Below, piece by piece: positions 14,977 to 23,015 of a stretch of 64,000 nucleotides of DNA; the stretch's first letter is position 1, and every line of letters begins with the position of its first letter. A program made the translations under genes and the position numbers. The notes under the pieces are model-generated. The model saw only the letters and a program-made list of their open reading frames with translations. It did not search any database and was not told where the DNA came from. The stretch covers positions 62,001 through 126,000 of the forward strand of contig CALLPC010000003.1 of the NCBI GenBank assembly GCA_938015525.1, given 5' to 3'. This DNA is from an uncultured Dehalococcoidia bacterium (GTDB lineage Bacteria > Chloroflexota > Dehalococcoidia > Tepidiformales > Tepidiformaceae).

Positions 14977-17000
14977 CCCGCGGGGGCCTCGCCGGGCGGG
15001 GCGAGGAGGGCGTGGAGCGCGGCACGGGCGCGCTGGGTGTAGGTGATGGTGAGGCGGTCGCCGGGGAGGAGGATGAGTTCGCCGCGGGGGACGAGCGCCT
15101 GGCCGTCGCGTTCGACGACGGCGACGCGGGCCCCGGCGGGGAAGGCGGTGTCGGCGAGGCGGCGGTGGGCGAGCGGCGAGCCGGGGGAGAGAACGACGTC
15201 GAGCGCATCGATGGTGTCGGAGAGTGTGCCGAGGGGACGGGTCTGCTGGGATGCGGCACGGCGGTAGGCGCGGAGCAGGGAGCGGGCATCGACCTGGCCG
15301 ATGACGGGGGCGCCTTCGATGGTCGGGTCGACGACGGGGAGCCAGCGGCGTTCGTGCTCGGCGAGGGCATCGAGGGCGCGGTCGAGCGGCCAGTCGGCCT
15401 GGACGACTGCAGGGAGCGGCGCGGCTGCCGCGGCGACGGTGGCGACGTTGCTGGATTCGAGGCGGCTGGCGGGGAGTTCGGCGAGGCGGCCATCTTCGAG
15501 GGTCGTGACGGCGTAGCGGGCGGCGGCGTGGAGCCGTTCGCGGGCCTCGGCGAGGGGCAGGCCGGGCGGGAGGACGGGAACGGGGATGACGGCCTGGCGG
15601 ACGGGGAGGGCGGAGAGGAGGGGGAAGGCGAAGCGGTGGCGGTGGGCGGGAGAGTCGGCCCGCGTCGGGAGCTGTTGGCGATAGATGGTCTCGTCGCCGA
15701 CCACGAGGGTGGCGACGGCGACGGCGGCCATGGCTGGGGCGAGGAGGGAGAGGTTGCCGGTCATCTCAGCGACCATGAGGAGCATGGCGAGGGGGACGTG
15801 GGCGATAGCGCCGAACATGGCCGTCATGCCGATGATGACGAAGGGGCCGGGTTCGGCGGGGAAGCCGGGGAGGTCGCGGCCGAGCCGCCAGCAGGCGGCG
15901 CCGAGGAGTCCGCCGATGACCATGCCGGGGCCGAAGATGCCGCCGGAGCCGCCGGAGCCGACGGTAAGCGAGGTGGTGAGGATTCGGATGAAGGGGAGGG
16001 CGAGGAGGAGCCATGGGGAGAACTGCATGATGCCTTCGGGGGTGAACGCCTGCTGGACCCAGCCGTATCCGACGTGGATGGCCTCCGGGGTGAGGATGCC
16101 GATGCTGCCGACGATGGCGCCGGCGAGGGCCGGCCTGCTCCAGGGCGGCAGCGGGAGGCGGTGGAAGAGGGCTTCGGTGCCGTAGAAGGCCCGGGCGAAC
16201 GCGATGCCGGTGAGACCGGCGAGGAGGCCGAGGAGGGCGTAGTAGGGCAGCTCGCCGGGGTGGGAGAAGGAGAAGCCGCCGGCGCCGCCGAAGATTGGGG
16301 TGAAATCGGTGTAGGAGCCGAAGATGGCGTAGGCCGTGATGGAGGCGATGAGGTTGAGGAGGATGACGTCGGCTTCGAAGTCGTGGCGGTAGAGGACTTC
16401 GGCGGCCATCATGGCGCCACCGAGGGGTGCGCGGAAGATGGCGCCGATGCCGGCGGCGATACCGGCGACGAGTGCGCGCCGGCGCTCGGCGGGCTCGAGG
16501 CCGAGGCGGGCGGCGATGAGGGAGCCGAAGCCGGCGCCGACCTGGGCGTTCGGGCCCTCGGGGCCGGCGGCCCCGCCGGTGCCGATGATGAGAGCGGAGG
16601 CGAAGAGCTTGACGGGGACGACCTGCCAGCGGACACGGCCGGCATCGAGGTGGAAAGCGCGGATGGCGTTATCGGTGCCGTGGCCGGCGGCCTCGGGGGC
16701 GAACCGGGCGACGAGCAGACCGGCGGTGAGGCCGCCGAATGCGAGGAGGAGGGGGAGGGCCCAGGGGCGTTCGGGGCCGCTCCGCTCGAGGGTGCCTTCG
16801 CCGAGGGGCATCGGCGGGCGGTAGCCGGCGATGCCGCCGAGGAGGTGGTCGGTGAAGAAGGTGATGAGTTCGTAGAAGGCGATGGAGCCGAGCCCGGCGA
16901 CGACGCCGATGAGGACGCCGAGCCAGATGACGCGGGAGAGGCGGCGGGAGGGGAGGAAGGGCGAGCCCGTGCCCTGGGCGGCGCTCCTGCGGGCGGCCAT
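14973..17000 (-). CDS. ClC-family chloride channel/antiporter with CBS and TrkA-C tail
   Basis: A protein of 675 aa from ATG 17000, which has TACGAT 6 nt upstream (17007-17012). Residues 1-430 are the ClC membrane core, starting LSRVIWLGVLIGVVAGLG. The anion-filter segment is GTGGAAGPEGPNAQVGAGFG, whose Glu corresponds to the gating glutamate of exchangers; GSGGSGGIFGPGMVIGG and MFGAIAHVPLAMLLMVAEM follow. Residues about 455-590 resemble a CBS pair (PVLPPGLPLAEARERLHAA; VQADWPLDRALDALAEHERR). The last 70 residues (AHRRLADTAFPAGARVAVVER ... LLPGDRLTI) match a TrkA-C domain, suggesting ligand or nucleotide control. It exports or imports Cl- or another anion across the plasma membrane. Confidence 0.9.
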   Translation of the reverse strand: MAARRSAAQGTGSPFLPSRRLSRVIWLGVLIGVVAGLGSIAFYELITFFTDHLLGGIAGYRPPMPLGEGTLERSGPERPWALPLLLAFGGLTAGLLVARFAPEAAGHGTDNAIRAFHLDAGRVRWQVVPVKLFASALIIGTGGAAGPEGPNAQVGAGFGSLIAARLGLEPAERRRALVAGIAAGIGAIFRAPLGGAMMAAEVLYRHDFEADVILLNLIASITAYAIFGSYTDFTPIFGGAGGFSFSHPGELPYYALLGLLAGLTGIAFARAFYGTEALFHRLPLPPWSRPALAGAIVGSIGILTPEAIHVGYGWVQQAFTPEGIMQFSPWLLLALPFIRILTTSLTVGSGGSGGIFGPGMVIGGLLGAACWRLGRDLPGFPAEPGPFVIIGMTAMFGAIAHVPLAMLLMVAEMTGNLSLLAPAMAAVAVATLVVGDETIYRQQLPTRADSPAHRHRFAFPLLSALPVRQAVIPVPVLPPGLPLAEARERLHAAARYAVTTLEDGRLAELPASRLESSNVATVAAAAAPLPAVVQADWPLDRALDALAEHERRWLPVVDPTIEGAPVIGQVDARSLLRAYRRAASQQTRPLGTLSDTIDALDVVLSPGSPLAHRRLADTAFPAGARVAVVERDGQALVPRGELILLPGDRLTITYTQRARAALHALLAPPGEAPAG

Positions 17001-17006
17001 GGGGGA

Positions 17007-17012
17007 ATCGTA
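17007..17012 (-). promoter_or_regulatory. -10 box TACGAT, leaderless promoter of the ClC gene
   Basis: TACGAT on the - strand ends 6 nt before ATG 17000. Confidence 0.55.
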
Positions 17013-17054
17013 CGCGGACCGGGGGTGCGGCGGCACGGTGCAGGTGCGCAAACG

Positions 17055-17082
17055 GGGGCCGGCCGTGGTGGCGGCCGGCCCC
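17055..17082 (-). terminator. Hairpin after the AOR gene
   Basis: GGGGCCGGCC (17055-17064) pairs perfectly with 17073-17082 around an 8-nt loop. It lies 28 nt past the AOR stop and before the ClC start on the same strand, so it separates the two transcription units. No U-tract. Confidence 0.6.
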
Positions 17083-17110
17083 GGGACGGGATGTGCGCGA
17101 GCCGGGCGGG

Positions 17111-18925
17111 TCAGACGATTTCGAGCTCGCGGAGCTTTTCTTCGGTGACGACGCCGTCCTTCCAGCCGCGGACGCGGTAGTACTCCTCGAGCATGCGGTC
17201 GAGTTCGCAGACCTGGCCCAGGGAGCCTTTCGCGTTGGAGGGTTCTTCGAGGAACCGCTTCGGGAGGGTATCGGAGCCTTCGCGGAAGCCGGCGAGGTTG
17301 TTGTAGTAGCGCTCGAGGTTGTAGATGCGTTCGCCGGCCTTGAGGACGTCATCGGGGCCGAAGGCGTCGATGCCGGTCATGACGCGGTACTGCTCGGCGT
17401 ACTCTTCGGGGCCCTCGGCGAAGGCGGAGAACTTGCAGAGGTCGAGGGAGTCGCTGAAGGCGTGGAGGTCCTGGAGGAGTTTGAGGAGTTCGCCTTTGCC
17501 CTGCCAGGCGAGGGGGTCGGTTTTGAGGCCGATGACGCCGAGTTCGGAGGCGGGGCTGTAGCCGCGGAGGTGGCAGGCGCCGCGGTTGGAGGTGGCGTAG
17601 CCGAGGCCCATGCCCTTGAGGCCGCGGGGGTCATAGGCGGGCGTGGCCTGGCCTTTGACGGTCATGGCGAGCTCGGGGTGGCCGATGGAGCGGGCGAACG
17701 GTTCGATGCCATCGGCGAGGCGGGCGCCGATGCCTTCGCGGAAGGCGACCTGGCGCATCACCTCGATCATGCGGTCGCGGTCGCCCCAGGCGATGCCTTC
17801 GCCCGCGGGGATGTACTCGCGCTGGGTGGCTTCCATGAGGCAGGAGAGGGCCTGGCCGATTTCGATGGCGTCGTAGCCCCAGTCGTTGGCGCGGTCGATC
17901 ATGAAGGCGACCGAGGCGACGTCGTCGTTGCCGCAATTGGCGCCGAGAGACCAGGCCGGTTCGTATTCGAGGGACTCCATCTTCACCCGGTAGGGGCCCT
18001 CGGTGATTTCGACTTCTTTTTTGCAGGCGACGGGGCACGCGTGGCAGGTGGGGTCGTCGATGAGGTAGTGCTCTTTGACGTATTCGCCGGAGATTTTTTC
18101 GGCGCTCTCGAAGGAGGTGTCCTGGCTGTTGCGTGCGCCGAGGGCGCCGATGGTGTTGGTGACGTTCATGAGGACGTTGGTGCCGTAGACGGAGAGGCCG
18201 CCCTTGCGGGGGGAGGTGATGTTGGCCTCGTCCATGATTTTCTTGAGGGCGTTGCTGTGGGCGGTGCGCCAGGCTTCGCGGTCGGCGGCGCGGGGGTAGT
18301 TGCGGGCGGCTTTGATGACGACGGCCTTGAGCTTCTTGGCGCCGCCCACGCAGCCGGTGCCGCCGCGGCCGGAGGCGCGGTCGTGCTCGTTGATCCAGCT
18401 GGCGAACCGGACGGTGTTTTCGCCGGCCTGGCCGATGGCGATGACGCTGAGGTCGTCTTCGCCGTGGCGCGCTTTGAGGGTGGCGATCGTCTCGTGGACG
18501 CCCTTGCCCCAGAGCTCGGAGGCGTCACGGAGCTCCACGGTCCCGTCGTGGACGTAGGCGTAGACGGGCGTGGGGGAGACGCCTTTGAAGACGAGGCCAT
18601 CGAAGCCGGCCCAGCGGAGGCGGGCGGCGCTCCAGCCGCCCTGGTGGCTATCGGTGACGGTGCCGGTGAGGGGGCTCCTGGTGACGATGGCGAGGCGGCC
18701 GCTCATGGAGGCTTCGGTGCCGGTGAGGGGGCCGTTCATGAAGCAGAGGACGTTGTCGGGACCGAGGGGGTCGACGTTGGGGCCGGCCTCGAAGACGTAG
18801 CGGACGCCGACGCCGCGGGCGCCGATGTATTTCCGCGCCCAGTCTTCGGGGATGGGGGCGTAGCTGACAGTGCCTGAGCTCAGGTCGACGGTGCCGACGC
18901 GGCCGGCGTAGCCACCGAGTGCCAT
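17111..18925 (-). CDS. Aldehyde:ferredoxin oxidoreductase (tungsten/pterin family)
   Basis: A protein of 604 aa, the normal size for AOR. These enzymes oxidise aldehydes to acids and reduce ferredoxin using a tungsto-bispterin and one [4Fe-4S]. The N-terminal domain (YAGRVGTVDLSSGTVSYAPI, RGVGVRYVFEAGPNVDPLGP) and pterin loops (RGGTGCVGGAKKLKAVVIK) are intact. The cluster ligands are C294, C297, C301 (in CHACPVACKK) and C497 (LDLCKFS). DPRGLKGMGLGYATSNRG is the second pterin site. A Shine-Dalgarno AGGAGG and TATACT (18965-18970) precede ATG 18925. No accessory AorB or tungstate transporter is in the window. The physiological aldehyde is unknown. Confidence 0.93.
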   Translation of the reverse strand: MALGGYAGRVGTVDLSSGTVSYAPIPEDWARKYIGARGVGVRYVFEAGPNVDPLGPDNVLCFMNGPLTGTEASMSGRLAIVTRSPLTGTVTDSHQGGWSAARLRWAGFDGLVFKGVSPTPVYAYVHDGTVELRDASELWGKGVHETIATLKARHGEDDLSVIAIGQAGENTVRFASWINEHDRASGRGGTGCVGGAKKLKAVVIKAARNYPRAADREAWRTAHSNALKKIMDEANITSPRKGGLSVYGTNVLMNVTNTIGALGARNSQDTSFESAEKISGEYVKEHYLIDDPTCHACPVACKKEVEITEGPYRVKMESLEYEPAWSLGANCGNDDVASVAFMIDRANDWGYDAIEIGQALSCLMEATQREYIPAGEGIAWGDRDRMIEVMRQVAFREGIGARLADGIEPFARSIGHPELAMTVKGQATPAYDPRGLKGMGLGYATSNRGACHLRGYSPASELGVIGLKTDPLAWQGKGELLKLLQDLHAFSDSLDLCKFSAFAEGPEEYAEQYRVMTGIDAFGPDDVLKAGERIYNLERYYNNLAGFREGSDTLPKRFLEEPSNAKGSLGQVCELDRMLEEYYRVRGWKDGVVTEEKLRELEIV

Positions 18926-18964
18926 GGATAAACGCCTCCTATTGCTGCGATTCAGGCTGGTGGG

Positions 18965-18970
18965 AGTATA
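18965..18970 (-). promoter_or_regulatory. -10 box TATACT of the AOR gene
   Basis: TATACT on the - strand gives a leader of about 30 nt containing AGGAGG before ATG 18925. Confidence 0.5.
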
Positions 18971-19088
18971 GATCGGCGGCGCAAGGGGGTAGGTGCGCGG
19001 CGCGGGCGTTCTTTACGCGGGCGTGCCGGCCCAAACCCGGTGGGGAGCGGAGGTAGCGCGCGGACGGCGGCGCCGGCACACTGCGGAC

Positions 19089-19547
19089 ATGCGGCTGACG
19101 CGGTTCTTCGGCCGGGGGCGCGGGGATGGATGGCTGCGGCCGGTGCCGCCGGCAGAAGTGACGGTGCGGGCGGTTGGCTACGTCCGAAGCCCGGTACGGC
19201 GGCCGCGGCCGCACGGCTGGGCGAACGTGGAGAGCGTCATCGCGTTCGAGCCGGGTCACGAGAGGCGGCTGGAGGGGCTGGAGCGATTCAGCCACCTCGT
19301 CGTGGTGTTCTACCTCGACCTGGCGGCGAACGCGCCGGAGAAGCCGGAGCAGCTGGACCTGGGCGGCGGCCGGCGGGCGGGGATTTTCGCGACGCGGAGC
19401 CAGCTGCGCCCGAACCACCTCGGGGTTTCGGTCGTGGAGCTGCTCGGGCGGGAGGGGCTGGAGGTGCGGGTGCGAGGTCTCGATGCCATCGACGGCACGC
19501 CGGTGCTGGATGTGAAGCCGTACCTGCCGGAGTACGACAGGAGGTAG
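19089..19547 (+). CDS. trmO: tRNA (N6-threonylcarbamoyladenosine37-N6)-methyltransferase TrmO
   Basis: A protein of 152 aa of the TsaA/TrmO family, which uses SAM to methylate t6A37 in some tRNAs. Family landmarks are present: VRAVGYVRSPVRRPRPHGW, VIAFEPGHERRLEGLERFSH, the key segment FATRSQLRPNHLGVSVVELL (RSP-x-RPN-x-G-type), and the end LDVKPYLPEYD. An N-terminal extension (RLTRFFGRGRGDGWLRP) is not part of the domain. A weak -10-like CACACT (19077-19082) lies 6 nt before the start ATG. It is convergent with the LysM lipoprotein gene, with repeat copy B between them. Confidence 0.85.
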   Translation: MRLTRFFGRGRGDGWLRPVPPAEVTVRAVGYVRSPVRRPRPHGWANVESVIAFEPGHERRLEGLERFSHLVVVFYLDLAANAPEKPEQLDLGGGRRAGIFATRSQLRPNHLGVSVVELLGREGLEVRVRGLDAIDGTPVLDVKPYLPEYDRR

Positions 19548-19554
19548 GGGTCGG

Positions 19555-19586
19555 GGAGGTTGGAGGCTGGGAGCGGGGAGCGGGGG
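19555..19586. repeat. Dispersed G-rich repeat, copy B
   Basis: The + strand shows GAGGTTGGAGGCTGGGAGC followed by GGGGAGCGGGGG. It directly abuts the stop codon of the - strand LysM gene, whose transcript would read through the C-rich complement. Confidence 0.6.
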
Positions 19587-19916
19587 TCAGGGGGAGGGGA
19601 TGCGGAGCTCCTGGCCGGGGTAGATGAGGTCGGGGTTGGTGAGGGCGTTGGCGGCGGCGAGCGCTTCGACGGTCACGCCGAAGCGCTCGGCGATGGCGCC
19701 GAGGGTGTCGCCTGGCTGGACGGTGTAGATGCCGGGGTTCGGGGTCGGGGACGGGGTGGCCGCGGGGACAGGAGGCGGTGATGGGGGTTGTGTCCCGGGC
19801 GGCGTGCCGGTAGCGGTGCCGGTCGGGGGCTGGTCGCTGCCGCCGGGGCCGCCGCCTCCGCCGCAACCGGCCGCGATGAACGCGGCGAGGATGAGGCCGG
19901 CGAGCGCGGTACGCAT
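19587..19916 (-). CDS. LysM-domain lipoprotein
   Basis: A protein of 109 aa starting at ATG 19916. RTALAGLILAAFIAAGCGGG is a lipoprotein signal with lipobox A-A-G-C at about residue 19. A Thr/Pro/Gly-rich spacer follows, then a single C-terminal LysM: YTVQPGDTLGAIAERFGVTV and AANALTNPDLIYPGQELRIP. It is predicted to be anchored in the membrane and to bind peptidoglycan or another glycan. It carries no catalytic domain, so it may be a wall tether or adaptor. The upstream 390 bp contain the HxlR relic. Confidence 0.85.
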   Translation of the reverse strand: MRTALAGLILAAFIAAGCGGGGGPGGSDQPPTGTATGTPPGTQPPSPPPVPAATPSPTPNPGIYTVQPGDTLGAIAERFGVTVEALAAANALTNPDLIYPGQELRIPSP

Positions 19917-20004
19917 CGAACCCTCCACGGGGCCCCCGCGACGAAGCCTAGGCCATCGTGTGATGGGCTGTAAACAGGGAGTGCCGCGCGGGTCCCGGGC
20001 GGTC

Positions 20005-20285
20005 CCGGCGGCGGTGCGTTCGAGCTCGCGGCCGTTTCCCGGGCGGCGGTCGTCGATGCGGGCGGGGTGCTGGGGCGAAACGGGGCCGCTGACAGTGCGC
20101 CTGCCCGGGGTTCCCGGCGCTGCCGGGCGAGGAGCGGACCGGGGAAGCCGGACAGGGCAGTGAGGATGGCGGAAAAGCGGCTGGAGCCGGCGAGGGGGGA
20201 GCGGATGATGGCACCGTCCCGGCGGCGGCCGAGGAGTTCGACGGCGTGGCGGGAGGCCGGGCTGCACGCGCTTGCGGGGGCTCGT
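20005..20285 (-). pseudogene. HxlR-family transcription regulator, decayed
   Basis: On the - strand, bases 20266 down to about 20120 encode CSPASRHAVELLGRRRDG, then AIIRSPLAGSSRFSAILTAL and SGFPGPLLARQRRE. This follows the HxlR winged-helix pattern (Cys-Pro, E-L-L-G-x-R-W, I-I-R-x-L-x-x-G, R-F-x-x-I, P-G-x-S-x-x-L-L). A one-base frameshift later, PARIDDRRPGNGRELERTAA matches the HxlR wing and C-terminal helix (P-A-R-I-x-Y-x-L-T-x-x-G-R-E-L). The W is lost and the helix-capping Ser is replaced. No start codon and frame cover the whole domain. The 425-bp gap between 19917 and 20341 holds this relic and nothing else I can see. Confidence 0.55.
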
Positions 20286-20341
20286 GCCCGCCTGGTGGCG
20301 CCGCAAGGATGCCGCCGGCAGGGGGCCTGCCGGCCGCGCGG

Positions 20342-20719
20342 TCAGGTTTGGGTCAGTTTGGTGATGAGGGCCTGGAGCTCCTGGAGGTCGAACGGCTTGG
20401 AAAGGAAATGGCGCCCTTCGCGGGTGAGATCGTCGCGGGGGTAGCCGCTCATGACGGCGACGGGGGTGCCGGGGGCGAGGCGGTCGAGCTCCCGGAGGGC
20501 GGCTTCGCCGCCGATGCCGGGCATGGTGAGGTCGAGGAGGATGCAGGCGAAATGCTCGCCGGCCTCGAGCAGGCGGATAGCCTCTTCGCCGGAACGGACG
20601 GCGACGGTGTCGTACTGCCAGAGGGCGAGGGCGCGGGTGAGCATGCTCCGGACGGCGTCTTCGTCATCGATGATGAGGATGCGGGGGCGGCCCGGTGAAG
20701 GGGAGACCATATGTTCCAC
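20342..20719 (-). CDS. Single-domain response regulator (receiver only)
   Basis: A protein of 125 aa; start GTG 20719, or ATG 20710, which trims three residues. It is a complete CheY-like receiver: acidic pocket in ILIIDDEDAVRSML (D18, D19), phospho-acceptor D63 in CILLDLTMPGIGGEAA, the switch Ser in VAVMSGYP and K108 in HFLSKPFDLQELQ. There is no output domain. It resembles receiver domains attached to hybrid PAS histidine kinases, including the one at the C-terminus of the 58251 kinase. No kinase gene is adjacent, so it is an orphan that probably acts by phosphorelay or protein-protein contact. Confidence 0.9.
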   Translation of the reverse strand: MEHMVSPSPGRPRILIIDDEDAVRSMLTRALALWQYDTVAVRSGEEAIRLLEAGEHFACILLDLTMPGIGGEAALRELDRLAPGTPVAVMSGYPRDDLTREGRHFLSKPFDLQELQALITKLTQT

Positions 20720-20779
20720 GGTACCCGACGGGCGGCGTCATTTCCAGTTGCTGTTGGGTAAATTCAGGATTTCACAAGT

Positions 20780-21358
20780 TCAGGAGGTCATGCCGCCGAG
20801 ACCGACGAGGGCGCGGCCGTGTTCGACTTCGCCCATGTGGCGGAGGCCGTGCTGGTAGACGAAGCACTCGAGGACGTCGAGACGGCGGAGGGGTGCGCCG
20901 GGGCCGATGACGAGGGCGCAGAAGATGTGCTGCATGTTGGGCGGGAGCTGCGGGAGGACGGTCTCGGCGAGGCGGTCGGCGGTGAGCGTCTCGAGGACGC
21001 GGCCGGTGCGAGCGATGACTTCGGCCTGGTAGGTTTTCCAGGCCTCGAGGTCGGCGATGCGCTGGTGCTCCATCTGGGCGACGGTTTCTTCGCGCCCGAG
21101 GGCATCGACGGCGACGCCGGTCTTCGCGGCCCAGCCGCCCTGCTGCCAGAGCGGCGGTTCGCCGAGGAAGATGGCGCTGATGGACTGGTCCTGGGCGCGG
21201 AGGTAGTGGGTAAAGCTGAACGCGATGGGGAGGACGCCGGGGCGTTCGTGGTGGTTGAGCTGCTCGAGGGTCATATCGCTGATGGCGCGCTCCCAGAGGA
21301 GGTTCATCGCGCGGATGCGGTTGCGGAGGGAGGCAACGAACATCTCGTCGTGGCTCAC
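20780..21358 (-). CDS. DinB-like putative metal-dependent four-helix protein
   Basis: A protein of 192 aa. It is a helical bundle with histidines spaced like DinB/YfiT proteins: FSFTHYLRAQDQSISAIF (helix 2 His), a C-terminal FVYQHGLRHMGEVEHGRALV containing the H-x3-H pair, and MEHQRIADLEAW between them. Such proteins use a His triad to bind metal, and some are thiol (bacillithiol/mycothiol) S-transferases. The exact reaction is unknown. Its ATG overlaps the stop of the upstream MBL gene by 4 bp (ATGA), so the two are translationally coupled. Confidence 0.7.
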   Translation of the reverse strand: MSHDEMFVASLRNRIRAMNLLWERAISDMTLEQLNHHERPGVLPIAFSFTHYLRAQDQSISAIFLGEPPLWQQGGWAAKTGVAVDALGREETVAQMEHQRIADLEAWKTYQAEVIARTGRVLETLTADRLAETVLPQLPPNMQHIFCALVIGPGAPLRRLDVLECFVYQHGLRHMGEVEHGRALVGLGGMTS

Positions 21359-22254
21359 GAGGCGGCTCCGGTCACGGGGATGCGTTCGGTATCGCGGGCG
21401 ACGCGGATGGGGCCGGTGAAGGCGGCTTCCATCCCGGCGGTGAAGCGGTCGAGTTCCGGGCCGGCGCTGGGGACCGGGGGGATGAGGTGGTCGAGGACGA
21501 GCTGACGGACACCGGCGCGGGCGGCGAGGCGAGCGACGTCGGCGACGTCGATGTGGTAGCTGGGGATGTCTTCGAAGAGGGAGGCCTGGAGGTCGCGGCC
21601 GATGGCGCGGAGGGCGCGGATGCGCTCTTCGAGCATGCGCGTGTTGAGCGCTTCGCAGACGAGCATGTCGGCGCCTTCTGCGGCGTGGAGGAGTGATTCG
21701 GTGAAGGTGGTGTCGCCGGAGAGGACGGCCGTGCGGCCATCGAAGCGGGCGCGGTAGCCGAAGGCGGGGACGACGGGGAAGTGGTCGACCTCGAACCGTT
21801 CGAGGACGAGGCCTTCCCGCTGGAAGAAGGGCTCGGGGCGCGAGGTGGGGGAGATTTCGGTGACTTCGACGAGGATGCCATCGGGGTGGAGCTTGTCGCC
21901 GTGGTGGGCGAGGCGGAAGCCGATATCACGGCGGAGGGCGTGGAGGAAGCCTTCGACCATTTCGCCGGTGCCTTCGGGGCCGTAGACGCGGAGCGGTGTG
22001 CGGGCCCCGGAGGTCCAGCGGAGGAAGAGGAAATCGGGGAAGTCGGTGATGTGGTCGGAGTGCATGTGGGTGAAGATTGCGGTGCCGATCTCCGATGGGA
22101 AGATGCCGGCGGCGAGGATTTTGCGGGCAGCGCCCCAGCCGCAATCGACGAGGACGTGCTGGCGGCCGGCGACGAGGACGTGGCCGGCGCCGCAGCGGTC
22201 GGGGCTGGGGAGGGGGCTGCCGGTGCCGAGGAAGACGACGTCGAACTGTTCCAT
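21355..22254 (-). CDS. Metallo-beta-lactamase fold hydrolase (RNase Z/arylsulfatase-like)
   Basis: A protein of 299 aa. Zn motif in AIFTHMHSDHITDFPDFLFL (H-x-H-x-D-H), N-terminal FLGTGSPLPSPDRCGAG like RNase Z, the bridging Asp in TAVLSGDTTFTES and a C-terminal His in LVLDHLIPPVPSAG. The lack of a long exosite insertion argues against a true tRNase Z; the Ser/Pro-rich GSPLP opening is seen in many uncharacterised MBL hydrolases. The leader has TAGAGT (22283-22288) and a GAAGGTGATT Shine-Dalgarno-like stretch. It forms a coupled pair with the DinB gene. Confidence 0.85.
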   Translation of the reverse strand: MEQFDVVFLGTGSPLPSPDRCGAGHVLVAGRQHVLVDCGWGAARKILAAGIFPSEIGTAIFTHMHSDHITDFPDFLFLRWTSGARTPLRVYGPEGTGEMVEGFLHALRRDIGFRLAHHGDKLHPDGILVEVTEISPTSRPEPFFQREGLVLERFEVDHFPVVPAFGYRARFDGRTAVLSGDTTFTESLLHAAEGADMLVCEALNTRMLEERIRALRAIGRDLQASLFEDIPSYHIDVADVARLAARAGVRQLVLDHLIPPVPSAGPELDRFTAGMEAAFTGPIRVARDTERIPVTGAAS

Positions 22255-22328
22255 TTTCTCGAATCACCTTCGGAATCGCGGCACTCTACCACGTCGTCGA
22301 AAGGGGCGTCCATTCGCTGGCGTGGGGG

Positions 22329-22334
22329 TAGGAT
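22329..22334 (+). promoter_or_regulatory. -10 box TAGGAT, leaderless promoter of the HAD gene
   Basis: TAGGAT followed by 6 nt and ATG 22341. Confidence 0.6.
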
Positions 22335-22340
22335 TGGGGC

Positions 22341-22979
22341 ATGAGCAGCAGGTACCGGGCAGCGATTTTCGATATCGGCGGGGTGCTGACCCACTCACCG
22401 GTGACGCGGATCAAGGAGTTCTGCCGGGAGCACGGCATCCCGGACGGGGTGCGGGTGGCGATTTTCGCGCCGGAGGATGGTCCGTGGTCGCGGTTCGAGC
22501 GGAGCGAAATCCCGCCGGAGGGGTTTGCGGAGCTGTTCGACCGGCACATCGCGGGGCTGGAGACGGCGGCCAGCGGGCGGTACTTCCTCGAATGGTTCTT
22601 CCAGGGGTTCGGGGAGCGGCCGGAGATGCTCGCGGTGGTGCGCCATTTGCGGGGACGGGTAAAGCTGGGGAGCATCACGAACAACGTGGCGCGGGAAGGG
22701 CCGGCCGAGCGGCGGACAAGTGGCATCGATGCGTACAGCCTGTTCGATGTGGTGGTGGAGTCGGCGGTCGTGGGGGTGCGAAAGCCGGAGCGGCGGATTT
22801 ACGAGATTGCCTGCGAGCGGCTCGGGGTCGAGCCGCCGGAGGCGGTCTTCCTCGACGACCTGGGAGCGAATCTGAAAGGTGCCCGGGCGCTGGGGATGCG
22901 CACGATCAAGGTGGACGAGACGACGCGGGCAATCGATGAGCTGGAAGAGGCGCTGGGCATCCCGCTGCCGCGCCTGTGA
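22341..22979 (+). CDS. HAD-IA family hydrolase (phosphatase/dehalogenase-like)
   Basis: A protein of 212 aa. HAD motif I is altered: AAIFDIGGVLTHSPVTRI has the nucleophile Asp but Gly where the second Asp of D-x-D usually sits, as in the acyl-CoA dehydrogenase-linked (epoxide hydrolase N-terminal/ACAD10-like) branch. Motif II lies in KLGSITNNVAREG, motif III Lys in GVRKPERRIYEIACERLGV, and motif IV is AVFLDDLGANLKGARALGM. It may be a phosphatase; loss of the second Asp makes classical activity uncertain. It heads a + strand run with two hydrolase or redox genes. Confidence 0.85.
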   Translation: MSSRYRAAIFDIGGVLTHSPVTRIKEFCREHGIPDGVRVAIFAPEDGPWSRFERSEIPPEGFAELFDRHIAGLETAASGRYFLEWFFQGFGERPEMLAVVRHLRGRVKLGSITNNVAREGPAERRTSGIDAYSLFDVVVESAVVGVRKPERRIYEIACERLGVEPPEAVFLDDLGANLKGARALGMRTIKVDETTRAIDELEEALGIPLPRL

Positions 22980-23015
22980 GGACGGGGACCGGCGCGGGGC
23001 GTAGGATGGCGGGGC

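Noticed and set aside
14862-17180. A very long open frame on the + strand across the ClC gene, rich in Gly, Glu, Ala and Asp.
   Set aside because: It is the antisense of a clear ClC transporter. In GC-rich DNA the complement of C-ending codons opens as GG/GA-rich frames; it has no domain and no start signal.
19917-20341. A structured RNA such as RNase P RNA in the 425-bp gap.
   Set aside because: I find no conserved RNase P core, and the - strand reads as an HxlR relic instead.
20763-20785. Two TTCAGGA units with 16-bp spacing near the DinB stop codon as an operator.
   Set aside because: Short, close to a stop codon, and not at any promoter; likely chance.
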